Assembly (NCBI GenBank): GCA_026745465.1
Contig: JACYXH010000137.1
Location: 167,501-231,500 of the forward strand
Origin: Lota lota
Taxonomy: Eukaryota > Chordata > Actinopteri > Gadiformes > Lotidae
Direction of reading: 5' to 3'
Length of the DNA stretch: 64,000 nt
The translations under genes and the position numbers were made by a program. Below are positions 14,422-25,959 of the stretch, piece by piece; positions within the stretch are counted from its first letter, which is position 1; each line of letters opens with the position of its first letter. Under the pieces are notes generated by a model. That model worked only from the letters and a program-made list of their open reading frames with translations, searched no databases and was not told the DNA's origin.

Positions 14422-14819
14422 GCACCTTTCTAGTTGACAATAATTTGGTTAGTCACTTTCATTGTGAAATGGCTGTCCGCGGTGAGATGGACAAAATAAG
14501 ACGAGTCAACGCGAACGTGAATCAAACTAACGCGTCGTCCTCCCGCGAGACGACGTAACTCCCTACGTAACGGCCCCGCGGGATCAACGGTTTGAAGAAT
14601 ACGGACAGGGGACCCAGCTGGGAAAGGTCTTGCGTGAAAACCTACCTCCTGTACACGAAAGCACATTTCCAGGTTTAAAAGCTCAACGTCGACACCACCC
14701 TACTGATCTGAGAAATATTCAACGTTAAATGTTATATAACTCCTATAGCGAATTCAAGGCAACGGTTCTAAAAACTAAAAAGTTCACACATGAGCAAAAT
14801 GTTTGTACAACAACATGGA

Positions 14820-14855
<36 letters not shown>

Positions 14856-16440
14856 AAGCACACAGTGAACTGAAATATCTTCCATGTTGGCAAATCATTG
14901 TTGCAGATGTTAAAGTCTGGAGGGGGGGGGGGGGGAGATAGCAAAGGTATGATGTCATCATTTCTACATGGGATACACTGGTATAAAATCTCTTTAAAAA
15001 TGGATAGGACTGTACAAGGTGGTGAAGTGTGAACGTCCAGACATGTGGGGACAGAAGTGTGTGGGCAATGTGACGACGGTCAAGGATGAGCTCTGAAGCA
15101 TTCCTGAGGGAAAGCACGATTCCTTGGAGGACCAGTTTGAGTCACACCAAGATTAAAAAATAAAACACAACTAATACCCACGTATTTGCATAGAGGAAGA
15201 CTGGGGAGATCGAAAAAGGCAGCGTATGAAAGCCACACCCAGACGCAGATCTTCAGAATTAAACCGTTTATATTTTCAGTATGGGAAAGGTTTTTTGGTG
15301 CCAAAGACTGGATAGCATGAAGACGTACAAAAGCACTGCCTACCGACAGAAGACGAACCACACTGGGGCAAAACTAGTTCGTCAAATGTTCTGCAATATT
15401 CACATTTTAAAAACAACCCCGTCAGGCCCTCTGCAAACACACATTGCATTCAAGGTCAACAATCGAGACTCGGAAGTCGTTCACTAAAAGCAGAGTGAGG
15501 AAGGATACGCTGCAGCTATTGGCTCGTGTCATTGGTGGGACGTTTGAGAGCACTCGCGTCATTGGTGGGACGTTTGAGAGCATCCGTCCAATTGGCTGAC
15601 TTTTTTTGTCTTGAAATTAAGTCGTTCCTAAAAAGGCATTCACTATGAAACTAAAAAATAACCAAATCAAACGATGACTTTCTGTGAAACACAAGAAATC
15701 AAATGGCGGCAAATGAGAAATATATTATTTTGGTGGCAAAACCAATTTGTTTCTTTTTTTTTAACACGGTTGAACGTTTTTGCACGATGTGAAACTCCAA
15801 CTCACAACAACATGCGAGTCAAATATGATGTCATAAAACAAAATAAAAGTGGCAGACTTTGAAACAATTTAAAACGCATAAAATCTAAACCAATGGCTCT
15901 GTGACGAGATGGATGCGGTGAGTTTGACAAACGGTCATTTGTACAAATGGCCACTTATCTATAGTTGCTCACCTTCCAGCCCAGCCACCTCTACTGTAGG
16001 AGCTACCCAGGCATGCTATGTACATTTGTTCATTCTCCTCTTTTACATGTTGTGCTGCAGCAAATCTACTCCTAGGTTTACGGTGTAGGAGCCACTAAAA
16101 AAGGCCCTACATGGCTCCATGTTCAATGCAAGATCAGATGCAGGGGCTGTTGCTGTCATACAAAACCGGGTTAGAAAGGAGGGCAGGGCGGGGTGGGGGG
16201 GGGGTGGGGGGGGGGGGGGGGGGGGGGGGGGGGTTGTAAGAATGGTCCGTGATCTTTAGCCCGAGATACTCTGCTATTAGTACAGGATAGTCTTTGTTTG
16301 TTGTTGTCATTCTCAAATTTGGGGCTCAATTCAATGCACCAAAGCCCAGCACAGCTTCTGATCCAGACCCAGATCCAGATCCAGACCCAGATCCAGATCC
16401 AGACCCAGACCCAGATCCAGACCCAGATCGGTTAGGGCCC
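14422..16440 (-). other. Probable usp36 3' UTR with embedded repeats
   Basis: Stretch after the usp36 stop with no supportable coding frame. It contains a (CCAGAT/CCAGAC) hexamer array at 16363-16428 starting about 12 bp from the stop codon, a G run at 16194-16233, G runs at 14823-14851 and about 14921-14935, and a roughly 30-bp tandem duplication built on TCATTGGTGGGACGTTTGAG at about 15526-15585. Assignment as UTR rests only on orientation and the downstream AATAAA. Confidence 0.4.
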
Positions 16441-17682
16441 TCAGCGACGGCCTCCGAAGGCCATCTTGCCCCCCGGTGTCACGGACCATTTGTTCCGCCG
16501 GTCCTGGATCTTCTGAAAGATGCTCCCGCTTCTCCACTTCACCTTCTTATACAGTTTGGTTTTCTTTACCTGCGGGGGCCGCGAGGAAGAGGAGGAGGAG
16601 GAGGAGGAGGAGGAGGATCGTCAGAGCACGTCTAATGATGCCACCGGAATGAAAGGTAAAAATACGATGCGGTGTTCGTGAGACGTGTTCGTCCGGCCGC
16701 TTACCTTCCCGGTGTCAAAGTCTTCGTCCCACTCGTCGATCACTTTATCGTTAATGGCGTCGCGGGTGTCCTGAATGGCGTCCCTGCTTATAGAAGACAG
16801 CTCCCCATCCCAGCTGAGGACTGCAGAGAGGGAAAGAAGACCCGCAAAGACAAGGACAGTAAACACCAGCGTCATAGGTTTCAGCCACTAAACAAGACTG
16901 ACCACTAAACCTGATTATAGAATATGTGTCTCATCTGCAAAGTGCTAAGTGCTAAGTGGAAGCGATTCCAGAGTTGTAAAGGGAGCAGAAAAACACGGAA
17001 GATATGGAAACAAGAAAAGAAATGACCAAACGTCCTCACCCTCCCTATGGTTCTCCTGCATTTCACGCACCTATGATTGACAGGCAACATGATTCCCCGA
17101 ACCAATCACAGATGCCCTGATAGGTCAGACAGGACTGGGAGCGGTCTAAAATGAAAACGGTCTCATCCAGAGGCAGGTACAGATACTCACAGCGCATTTC
17201 ACTCACTAATAGCCAATAAGGGCTAGGCCATTTCTACCACATGACCCTCAAACAGCAGCTCCCAAGTCTCACCTGCAGCACCTGCAACGCCCACGAAGTG
17301 AGGCGACAACAAGCGAGCCTGAGCGGACACAAACCCATCCCATAATGAGCGCTGCAGCCCGTACCGTTGGCGCCGTAGGCCTTGTCCGTGGAGTTCTTCA
17401 GGAGCTGCTCCACCACGTCCCCGGGCCGCTCCCCGTCCCAGGCCGCACGGGCCGGCTCGGGACGGGCGTCGCCGCGCTGGGCCGGCGCCCGGCTCCGCCT
17501 GTAGCCGTCCGTCACCTGGCTGTCCCACAGCACCACGGGAGCTGGGGGGGGGGGCAGGGACACGTGTCACTCACGGTGACCTCGCGGTGACCTCACGGCC
17601 CCCGGGGGAGTGACCACACGCAGGTGGGCTTCAGAAAATGGAGTAGGGGTTTGACAGCGCCATAGGGATGTGGTATAGAAAA

Positions 17683-17715
<33 letters not shown>

Positions 17716-20700
17716 GAGCGTGCTGCCGTGGGGCCATGTGGGGAGGGGGGGGGGGCCGTGGGCCCGTGCCGTTACCGCTTATGACAACCACGCGTAAAAA
17801 CACATCTGGTTGCTTTCGTGTCAACTACTTTTTAATTAATGAGTCATTTTAATTCATTTAATTGACGCGTTTTTCTGCTGCTCATCGGACAAAGCGAGCT
17901 GAAGACTCGTGACCATGAGCAGAAAGATGTACACACCTGCGCTTTCCTTGCTCGCCGTGTCATCCTTCATGCCGTTGGTTGTCGGGAGTGGCGCCGCTGG
18001 TCCGGGCTCATCGGGGTGGTCTTCAACAGCGGGGGCTCGCCCGCTCTCCTCCTGCACACTGGCTTCTTTTAGCCTCTTCTTCTTCTTCTTCGTCGTCGTC
18101 CTGCTGGAGTTCTGCTTCAGCGCAGCTGCGTCGCTTTCAGAGAGAGCCGCCTTAGCTCCACGATGGCTGCTGAAGAGATGGGAGAGATGAACAGTGATGA
18201 GGCTCAAGAAGGAAAAGGCCAGCTCATGCAGCCGTGGAGCCCGCCGTCGCTGACCGTACCTTTCAGACGCGGCCGCGTCCCGCTCAACCTCCGGCTGGCT
18301 CCGTCTTCTCCTCCGCTTCTTCCTTTTCGTCAACGACACCGAGTCGCCTTCGCGCTCGCTCCGGGGACGCTCGGACGTCTCCGTCGGCGCAGCGGGGGGG
18401 TTCAGCGGGGCCCGAGCGGGGGCCGGTGGGGGCGGAGCGGAGAGGCTCCACGGCCCGCCCTGACACCAGTCCTCCTCTAGATGAGACCGGACACACCCCT
18501 GCTCCTGAACCGCCGGCTCTCCGCCCTCGTCCTCGCGCTTCCGTTTCTTCTTCCTCTTCTTCTGCTGCTTCTTGTCGTCAGTCAGTTCTGGAGAGCCGGA
18601 CCGGGGGGGCGGCGGGGGCGGGGGGGGCGGCGCCGCGTCAGCCTCCACTTCGGAGTGACGCCTTTTCTTCTTCTTCCTCCTCCTCTGGCTTACGGTTGTT
18701 TCTAGGGGGCCGCCTGAAGGCCCCTGGGAGTCTGGAGGAGGAGCGTGAAAGCCGTTGGACTGAGGAGCCGGGCTGGGGGCTACTTTGTGAGGGCTGGGCT
18801 TGAAGGATCCAGGGGGGCTGGCCAGGGCGGGGGGCGGTGACTGCAGTTTGGGAGAATGGAATGGGCCAGCTCTGGGGGGGGGGGGGGGGGAAGCAGAAGT
18901 AAAAACATAATAAATAAAAAGAGGGAACCGATGTGAAGGTCAACAACCATACAATAACCAAGTTCCTACACCTTAATATTCAATTAATTCGTCTATTCAG
19001 CAATTCTCCTATTTGAAACGTCAATATAACTTTTAAGCACCCAGTAAAAAAGCCAGATTTAACTACGCTAGCATTTACTGATTTGTCCATTACGTGCAAA
19101 CCCTTGCATAGAGATGTAAAGCAATAAATACATATGCAAAGCTATGTTGAATCATTTGGTACGAGAGCACTTTATAGCAAAAGATCACCAAAAAACTAAC
19201 AGAACCTCCTTTTCACCGTAGAAAGTCATGATTTAATGCTAGGGTAGGCAATTTATAAGCTTTTATTTTATTAATTTTGGTCATATTTTTCAATAATCTC
19301 TTAACATCCCGACAGAAATCAATAAATCTAGTGCTCTGACAAAAAAAGGGGAAACATCCAGTATCTGTGGCTGTAATATGCCTGTGAATCAAAACATGGC
19401 CGGAGTCCTCCACTAGGCTAGGCAGAGCTAGTGCTAAAGCTAGCGAGCTAGTGCTAAAGCTAGCGAGCGAGTCACGTGTTTTGGGGGAGTGGCTTTGGAG
19501 GGAGGCCTTGAGGGAGGGGGTGGGACTTTTGCAGTCGGAAACCTTTGAAATCTAGCTTACTCCGACCGGTTTCTCCGAATTGCCTAGTCTACCTTAAATG
19601 TCACACACGTCCCCATTGGCTAGTCTTCCTCATGGAAAGGAAGGCGCGCTTCCATTGCCTTACCTGTGATGGTCGGTGGGTGAGGGCGATGTGAGGGGGG
19701 TATGAGGGGGGTTTGTGGGGTCACTGTACAGCTGGCGTGGGCAGGGCGGCGAAGCGTCAGTGCTTCTCGGACTCCTGCTGCTGCGACTGGCCTGCAGTTA
19801 TCGACATAAATAAAAACTTGGTGGTCTAAAAGAAAAATAGCCATGAATGTGACAAAAAAAAAAAAAGCAAAAAAGGAAAGGAATCAAATGAGGAAGGGGA
19901 TACCATTGTGGGGGGAGGCGGGAGAAGGATGTGGGAGAGAAAAACAAAACGGAAAGGGTATGGTAGAGAAGAATCAGAAATGGTTAGAAAATAAAGTGAA
20001 AGACCCAACTCAAGAAAAAGACAAATCAATTGAAGGAACTTGCACGTGGTTACTTCAGAGACAGGAAACAGGAGAAAGAATTTCCAAAGAGTACATCGAA
20101 CCGATTAAAAAATGATGTCGACACGTTCGATAGTCAATTAGAGAATATAAAATGGTCGACAGAACGGCAGTTTGGGGTTGTGGGGGCAACAAGGAAACCT
20201 TGGCAGTGTTCAAACTGACCCACTTGGTCCCTTGTTCCCTATAATATAGTGAACACTATTATTTACATATATTATATACATATGATATACTATAAGCGCG
20301 TGGGGAATTCAGACACTAATTATGCGCCTGGAAATCCATCGGTGTGACACTATTGGTCGCACAGACAACCCGTGTTTAGCTCATTCGCATAATGAAATCC
20401 TTTGTGCCGAAGATCTCTACTGGACGAATCCGACGCCAATGAAAAAGTTATGGCACACCCTGTGGTTATTACAGGTTCTTATTTGATGGTGCACTATGGG
20501 TGTCAAGCGGTACACTATGCGGGGGCCCAGGTTAAGATGTGCACTGCACAGGGCACCAGCGGACCGACTCCAACAGAGCCACAGACATCCGAGGTCCTGC
20601 CCCGAGGTGGAGGAGCCACTGGCTGGGGACGGAGGAAAGCTCACCTTTTTGGCCGACAGCGCCAGCTTCTTGGCAGGTGGAGGGGACATGGTGCATGTGG

Positions 20701-23700
20701 CTTCTGACGTGATGAGGCTCAGGGCCGGGGCCTTGGCCTTCTTCTGCTCCTCGGGGCCGTGGCCCCGCTCCACACTCCTGGCCGGGGAAGAGAGGCTACT
20801 GGGGCCCTTCCTGGGGGTGGAGGGAGTCTCGCCTACTGGGGCACTTCTGGGACCTGGGGAGTCCTGGTGGAGCAACGAAGAAAAGAAAGGTGGAAGGGAG
20901 AGGAGGGGACGCGAGTGCAGAAAACAATCAATCTGAAGAAAAGATCAATACTCTGTACGTGTTAATACAAAGATGGTTTACAACTTGGCAGTCATGATGA
21001 TGAACATCAACTTTTGTCGCAATGAATTAGTGTCAAAACACCACTTTCAGGTAAGAGTTGAGGGCGTTTTCACACCACTAATTTAAAGATTCAGACTGTT
21101 GGGTCTGCTAGGCCACCAACTTCCTGTCTTGTCTGGTTAGCATTAATCGGTGCACAAGTCTGAAGGATATTTGTTTGCAATATATATAGTTCTTTTGTTA
21201 GAACCATACATTGCAAACCAACCCCACTGGGGGGTCGGCGTACCTTGGAGTCCGTGGTGTCGGCCGAGGAGGAGTCGGACAGGGACTTGGTTGAGGTAGA
21301 TGCTGCGATGCCCCGGCCGTCGCCGGCCGGTCTGTGCTCTCCGTCTGCCTTGCTGGCGCAGTAGGAGGGGCCAGGGGTGCTGCTGCGCTGGAAGGCCAGG
21401 CTCTGAGGAGGGGGCTTCTTCAGCTTCTTGAAGGGCTCATCGATCAACGTCGGACCGCCCGCAGGTTTCGACGGGCCTTGCGAAGCCGAGGTCCCGTTGG
21501 ACAACTTGGACTGGGCTTGGAGGCCGGCGCCGTTCCGGGACACGGGGACGCCCAGACCGCTGTCCATGGACTGGATTTTGCGCAGCTGAGCAGGCTCCAG
21601 TTTCTGGGGAGAGACGGAGGCGTGGGTCAGAGTTGAAACGGTCTCCTGGTTGCTGGGTCCCACTGCGGTGTGGGGAGTGACGCTGGTCTGTTTGTACCTT
21701 GGTGATCTGAGGGGAGGAGAGGGGCCCGTTGAAGCTGGCCTTCCGGATCTGCTCGGGGCCCAGGCTGTTCTTCCCAGGATGCATCAGCGCCTGTTTGGTG
21801 GCGTGTCCATCACCGTTCTTCTTGGTCTCAGGAATCCTTCGACACAGAGGAGACGCACCACGTTTATTATTCACACAGGACACCATGTACTTCCTGTACA
21901 CCGTGAGACCAAGTAGGATCTCACCTCAGGTAGAACAGCACATAGGCCTGCTGGTTCAACACCACTTTAATGTTACTAGAATGCACCATGGAGTCGTTCA
22001 TCTGGTACCACTGGCCATTGCTTGCCTGTACAGGCAAGAGAGTTAAACATGAGTTAAACATGAGTTAAACATGAGTTAAACATGAGTTAAACATGAGTTA
22101 AACATGAGTTAAACATGAGTTAAACATGAGTTAAACATGCCAGCAGAAACACATCACAGCTTCCCATTAGTCACGTCAAAATCAGTCGCACGACAAAAAG
22201 GTTTTGATAAAGTTACAAAACTGCCTTGCATTTCCATACCTTAACGTAGCAGTAATAGTGACCGGCATGGCAACTGTACCCAGAATGCACCAGGACAGCA
22301 TAGAGGCCGTACATTACCGGGTCGCCTACGCTTTGGGACATGTATGGCCGAATGTTCAGGAACTCTGGATAACCCACATCCTGGGAGCGGAGGGAATGAC
22401 GGTGAACACAGGAACCTGAACGCAGAACCTTTCTGGAGAAACAGCAGACTAGGGCCGTGGGTTGCTAACCTTTGTTATCTTCCCGCCGCTGAAGTTGGCA
22501 AACCTCTTCAGCGACAGGGTCAGGACATTGGACGTTCGATGGATCGTGAAACGCTTGGTTGCTGGAACTTTCTTTTTGCACCTGGGGGAATAAAAATGAA
22601 GAAAGCCGTTTTGTCCAAACGACGCAAAACAATTCCAGTCAGCACAGCGAGTCCCACAAACATGAAATATGTACGACCACAAGGGAAGGTTAAACAGCGG
22701 TTACGGTTATATACATTTTGCAGCAGCAGCCCTATGCTGCAAAGTTATTGCCGCCATCGCTTCATAACTTTATGAAATGTCATGAAGCCGCCACTAAAAC
22801 GACTCCGCAGAACTTCGCGCTCCACTGAACTCGATTGGGATGAGTAACCAGAACAGTGGAAGGACGACAGTCACTCGCAAAGTCATGACAACCAAACAAA
22901 CAACAGCGGGAGTCCAGCGTTTCCTCCTCAGGCGGTGTGACAAACAGGGCAGAGGACAGGATTACGCTACCGGAGAACAAGAGACAACGGTTGCTTTGAC
23001 TAGCCACGGTTAAGTTAGGCAGAGTTGACCGTTTATCTAAACATTTGCATAGTATTCTCTATTGCTGCTCTATGTTAGCTAGGTAACGTTAACAAAACGT
23101 CTGGAAATTTAATTGCCAACGAAACTTCCCAGATGAGTTTCATGAATATGTCTCCAAGAAGAGAATATTACCAGTATCATTTCTTTAGACCGGGTGGAGC
23201 TCAAAGTTCTTTGCCATGCACCAAAGTTTTAGAGGGAAGGAAATGCCTTCAAGTTCTGAAATATGTAACGTTAATGGTGGATACTACAATATTTGAATGC
23301 CCCTACTGGTTGGGTGATCATTTTACTCATTTTCAAATGTAACCTTATTAGCAGAGCTGAGGACTTGAGACAAACTCTAGGTAAGAAAAGCAAGACTTCA
23401 GACATGACTCGCCTGCTGGGAGACTTGACTGAGCCTACTCGAGACTTGACTGAGCCTACTCGAGACTTGACTGAGCCTACTCGAGACTTGACTGAGCCTA
23501 CTCGAGACTTGACTGAGCCTACTCGAGACTTGACTGAGCCTACTCGAGACTCGAGACTTGACTGCTTTGGGACTCGAGTCTCTCTGGAGATTTGAAAGCA
23601 AAACGTTGCTTGGATTCTAATGGCTATGATCAATTATCATGTTCAGCAGCCACAAACATAAAGCACATGGCTGGTAGTGGTACACCGATCGATCGGCCAG

Positions 23701-25944
23701 TGATCCATATCCGCTGACATACACCTTAAACAAGTGACAAAAACTAGTGTGCACAAAATGCTCCATCATTATGTCATGTTCATTAGTCCCCCACCCCCCA
23801 ACGCCACTCTGATTCAGAGCGTGAATACCCAATACCTTTCTCAAATAAAAAAAGCAAAATAAAAAACAGTCATCACTAGATGACTCCACTAATGAAATCA
23901 ACCAAAATAGGTTTTGTTTGAAATACGCAACCTTTGGGTTGGACCTGGGCCCTAGAGAACCACTGACCCGCCTGCAGGGCTGTTGAACTTACTTGGCACA
24001 CATGTAGGCATTCTCTCCGCTGAGGAAGTCCGGTTTAACAAACAGCTCCAGCGCACGCACTATGTTGGCCGCTTGCTGCAGGACAGAAACGAAACCCTGT
24101 TACAGAGCCGCTGCCCAACGACCACATCTCTTTACAGACCCACGCTCTTGTAGAAACGTACCCGAATCTCTATGGCGATGTCCAGGTAAGGGTCATAGGT
24201 GTCGGACACACTTTTGCAAAGAGAGCACTTGACTGAAAGGCAAGAGTCAAGAATAAAAATCACTTGAATTCCCCACCAACCCAAACACAGTGACACGGCA
24301 CACTGCAGAGTATTTACCTCTTGACCTGAGATAGCCACCAAAGATTTGGTGGACCAATGTGGTCGCCTGAGTTTGACGATCGAGTCTGCAGAAGAAAGGA
24401 AACAATGGTCGACGTTCAGCAGGGTGGCAGAAGGCCCCGTCGATGTAGAAACACTGACGAATGTCTTACTTGGGGTAGCCATTCAGACAGGCCTTCTGCA
24501 TCGCGTCGATCGTATAACGCAGAAACTCATGGGCATCCTCCTGGCTGCCGAAGCGAAAGTGTCTGGCGATTTCTGTTGAACATACAGAACGACGTCTTAT
24601 AAAGTCGGAATGTGTACGATTACGCTCCTGCCAGTTAGTAGGTGGGAGACTTTCAGAATAACACCGCCCTTCACAAGGCCCTGTCACTGGTTTGCACGAA
24701 AACAAAACCTATTCGTAGATTGCACACTTAGTTTGGGATCATTAAACATAGCACACGGGGAGTCTGTGGCATTTAACCACAAACCCAGGATCTGGGATGT
24801 TCTATAGAAACCACAAGAGAAGGGACATCACAACTCAACCTTATAGCCGTTAGCAAGCAAGGAGCCTTACTTTTGAGATCTCGGATGAAGGACACAGGCT
24901 TGATGGCATTCCCTGTGTTGGCATACGCCTGGATGATGTGATTCTGCATCACACAGATCATGCAGAAGCCAGACTGGTGACCTGAAACGCAGGGATGGGA
25001 ACACAAGACAAAAGTCAAGGGAAATGATTTAGCTCTACCACGCTGTGGAACATTTCTCCTCAAAACAACGTTATTTCTAGCTCCGATTCTAGGGAATGTA
25101 CTCATATTCAGCATTTGCTGTAGGCTACAAGGCAGCTTGCCAATTCTGCAACTTTCTCTTTGCAGGCAGAGGTGAAATGAAGGTGACCCTTTTCCCCAAC
25201 AAAAAAGTGTGAACCCTCCCACCATAATCGAAAGAGTTAGAAAAATATGAAGTACTGTCACACTGGTCTCTAGATAGCGATGCTGTCGGTTTTGCAAGTA
25301 GAACCCATTAGCAAGTTTGGTTAAACGTTAGCGTAGCAGGGGCATTAATGAACTCTTCTTTGGTACTCACAGGTCCGACTGTGCTCCTTTGAGAGCAGGT
25401 AGTTGGCGAGTGGCGGTGTGTAGGTGAGGCACTGCACCGTGGAGTTGAGGAAGCAGGTGTTGCCCAGGTTGTGGAGGCCAGCTCCCACCCTGTACACACG
25501 CTCCCATTTCAGGGCCAACCTGCTGCCCTGAAAGAGGACCTTCTGTGGGGCAGGGACCCCATCGCTCTGGCCACCGTTGACATTCTCTGAGACTAAGGCA
25601 GAAGCTCGGTCAGGATGTGATCCCCAGCAACTCATCGACATGCGGGATTCACTTGCCATGCACATGACGACGCCCCAGGCGAGATGCTTACCTTGCCTCT
25701 TTATTTGCGCGGACTCCGCTGACTTCTGTCCCGCGGACGCCTCGTTCCTGGGATTAAGGATCACATACTTGGTTTTCAGGCTGTCCAGTTGGTAGGTGAA
25801 GCCCTTGCTGGCTGGTTCAAATTCAATCTTCTGCAGGAGGACTTTTTTGGCAGAGGAGGCCAACAGTTTGTTGAGGTCCGCCTCTTCGCTCGTGTCCTTC
25901 CGGCCCGGTTTCAAGGCCTCCTTGAGTTTGTCAACTATCGGCAT
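16441..25944 (-). CDS. usp36: Ubiquitin carboxyl-terminal hydrolase 36 (USP36), complete, 19 coding exons
   Basis: Cysteine protease of the USP/C19 family. Known orthologues remove ubiquitin from nucleolar and nuclear proteins. Coding exons, 5' to 3' on the minus strand: 25944-25692, 25592-25371, 24981-24871, 24572-24470, 24385-24318, 24232-24162, 24075-23993, 22581-22470, 22380-22240, 22025-21925, 21836-21698, 21603-21244, 20863-20645, 19791-19664, 18871-18260, 18169-17937, 17541-17365, 16820-16705, 16569-16441. All junctions are GT-AG and every phase agrees, giving 1,125 aa (human about 1,121). The N-terminus [16 protein letters not shown] is the family signature. Cys box GNTCFLN puts the nucleophile at C131. 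The His box CHAGHYY puts the catalytic His at H382, followed by QWYQMNDS. CxxC zinc pairs lie between. The C-terminal half is low-complexity, with Lys/Arg-rich nucleolar-type blocks (exons 15-16) and a conserved WDGE...DEWDEDFD tail. The gene looks intact. Intron repeats are listed separately. Confidence 0.97.
17033..17106. repeat. Dispersed 71-bp repeat, copy B
   Basis: Second copy of the block at 13307-13380, inside the usp36 intron between exons 17541-17365 and 16820-16705. Sequence outside the block diverges at once. Confidence 0.85.
17684..17714. repeat. G homopolymer in usp36 intron
   Basis: Pure G run (C on the transcribed sense), about 150 bp upstream (in the transcript) of the exon starting at 17541. 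Confidence 0.95.
22038..22139. repeat. 11-bp minisatellite in usp36 intron
   Basis: About nine tandem copies of GAGTTAAACAT, in the intron between the exons starting at 22380 and 22025, just upstream (in the transcript) of the latter. Confidence 0.85.
23419..23552. repeat. 21-bp minisatellite in usp36 intron
   Basis: About six tandem units of 21 bp, core GAGCCTACTCGAGACTTGA. Each contains the palindrome CTCGAG. It lies in the 1.4-kb intron between exons 24075-23993 and 22581-22470. Confidence 0.85.
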
Positions 25945-25959
25945 GATTGAAGCATCACT

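Noticed and set aside
17854..18803. Plus-strand open frames opposite usp36 exons
   Set aside because: Shadows of the GC-rich, Lys/Arg/Ser-rich usp36 exons on the minus strand, whose splice phases are consistent.
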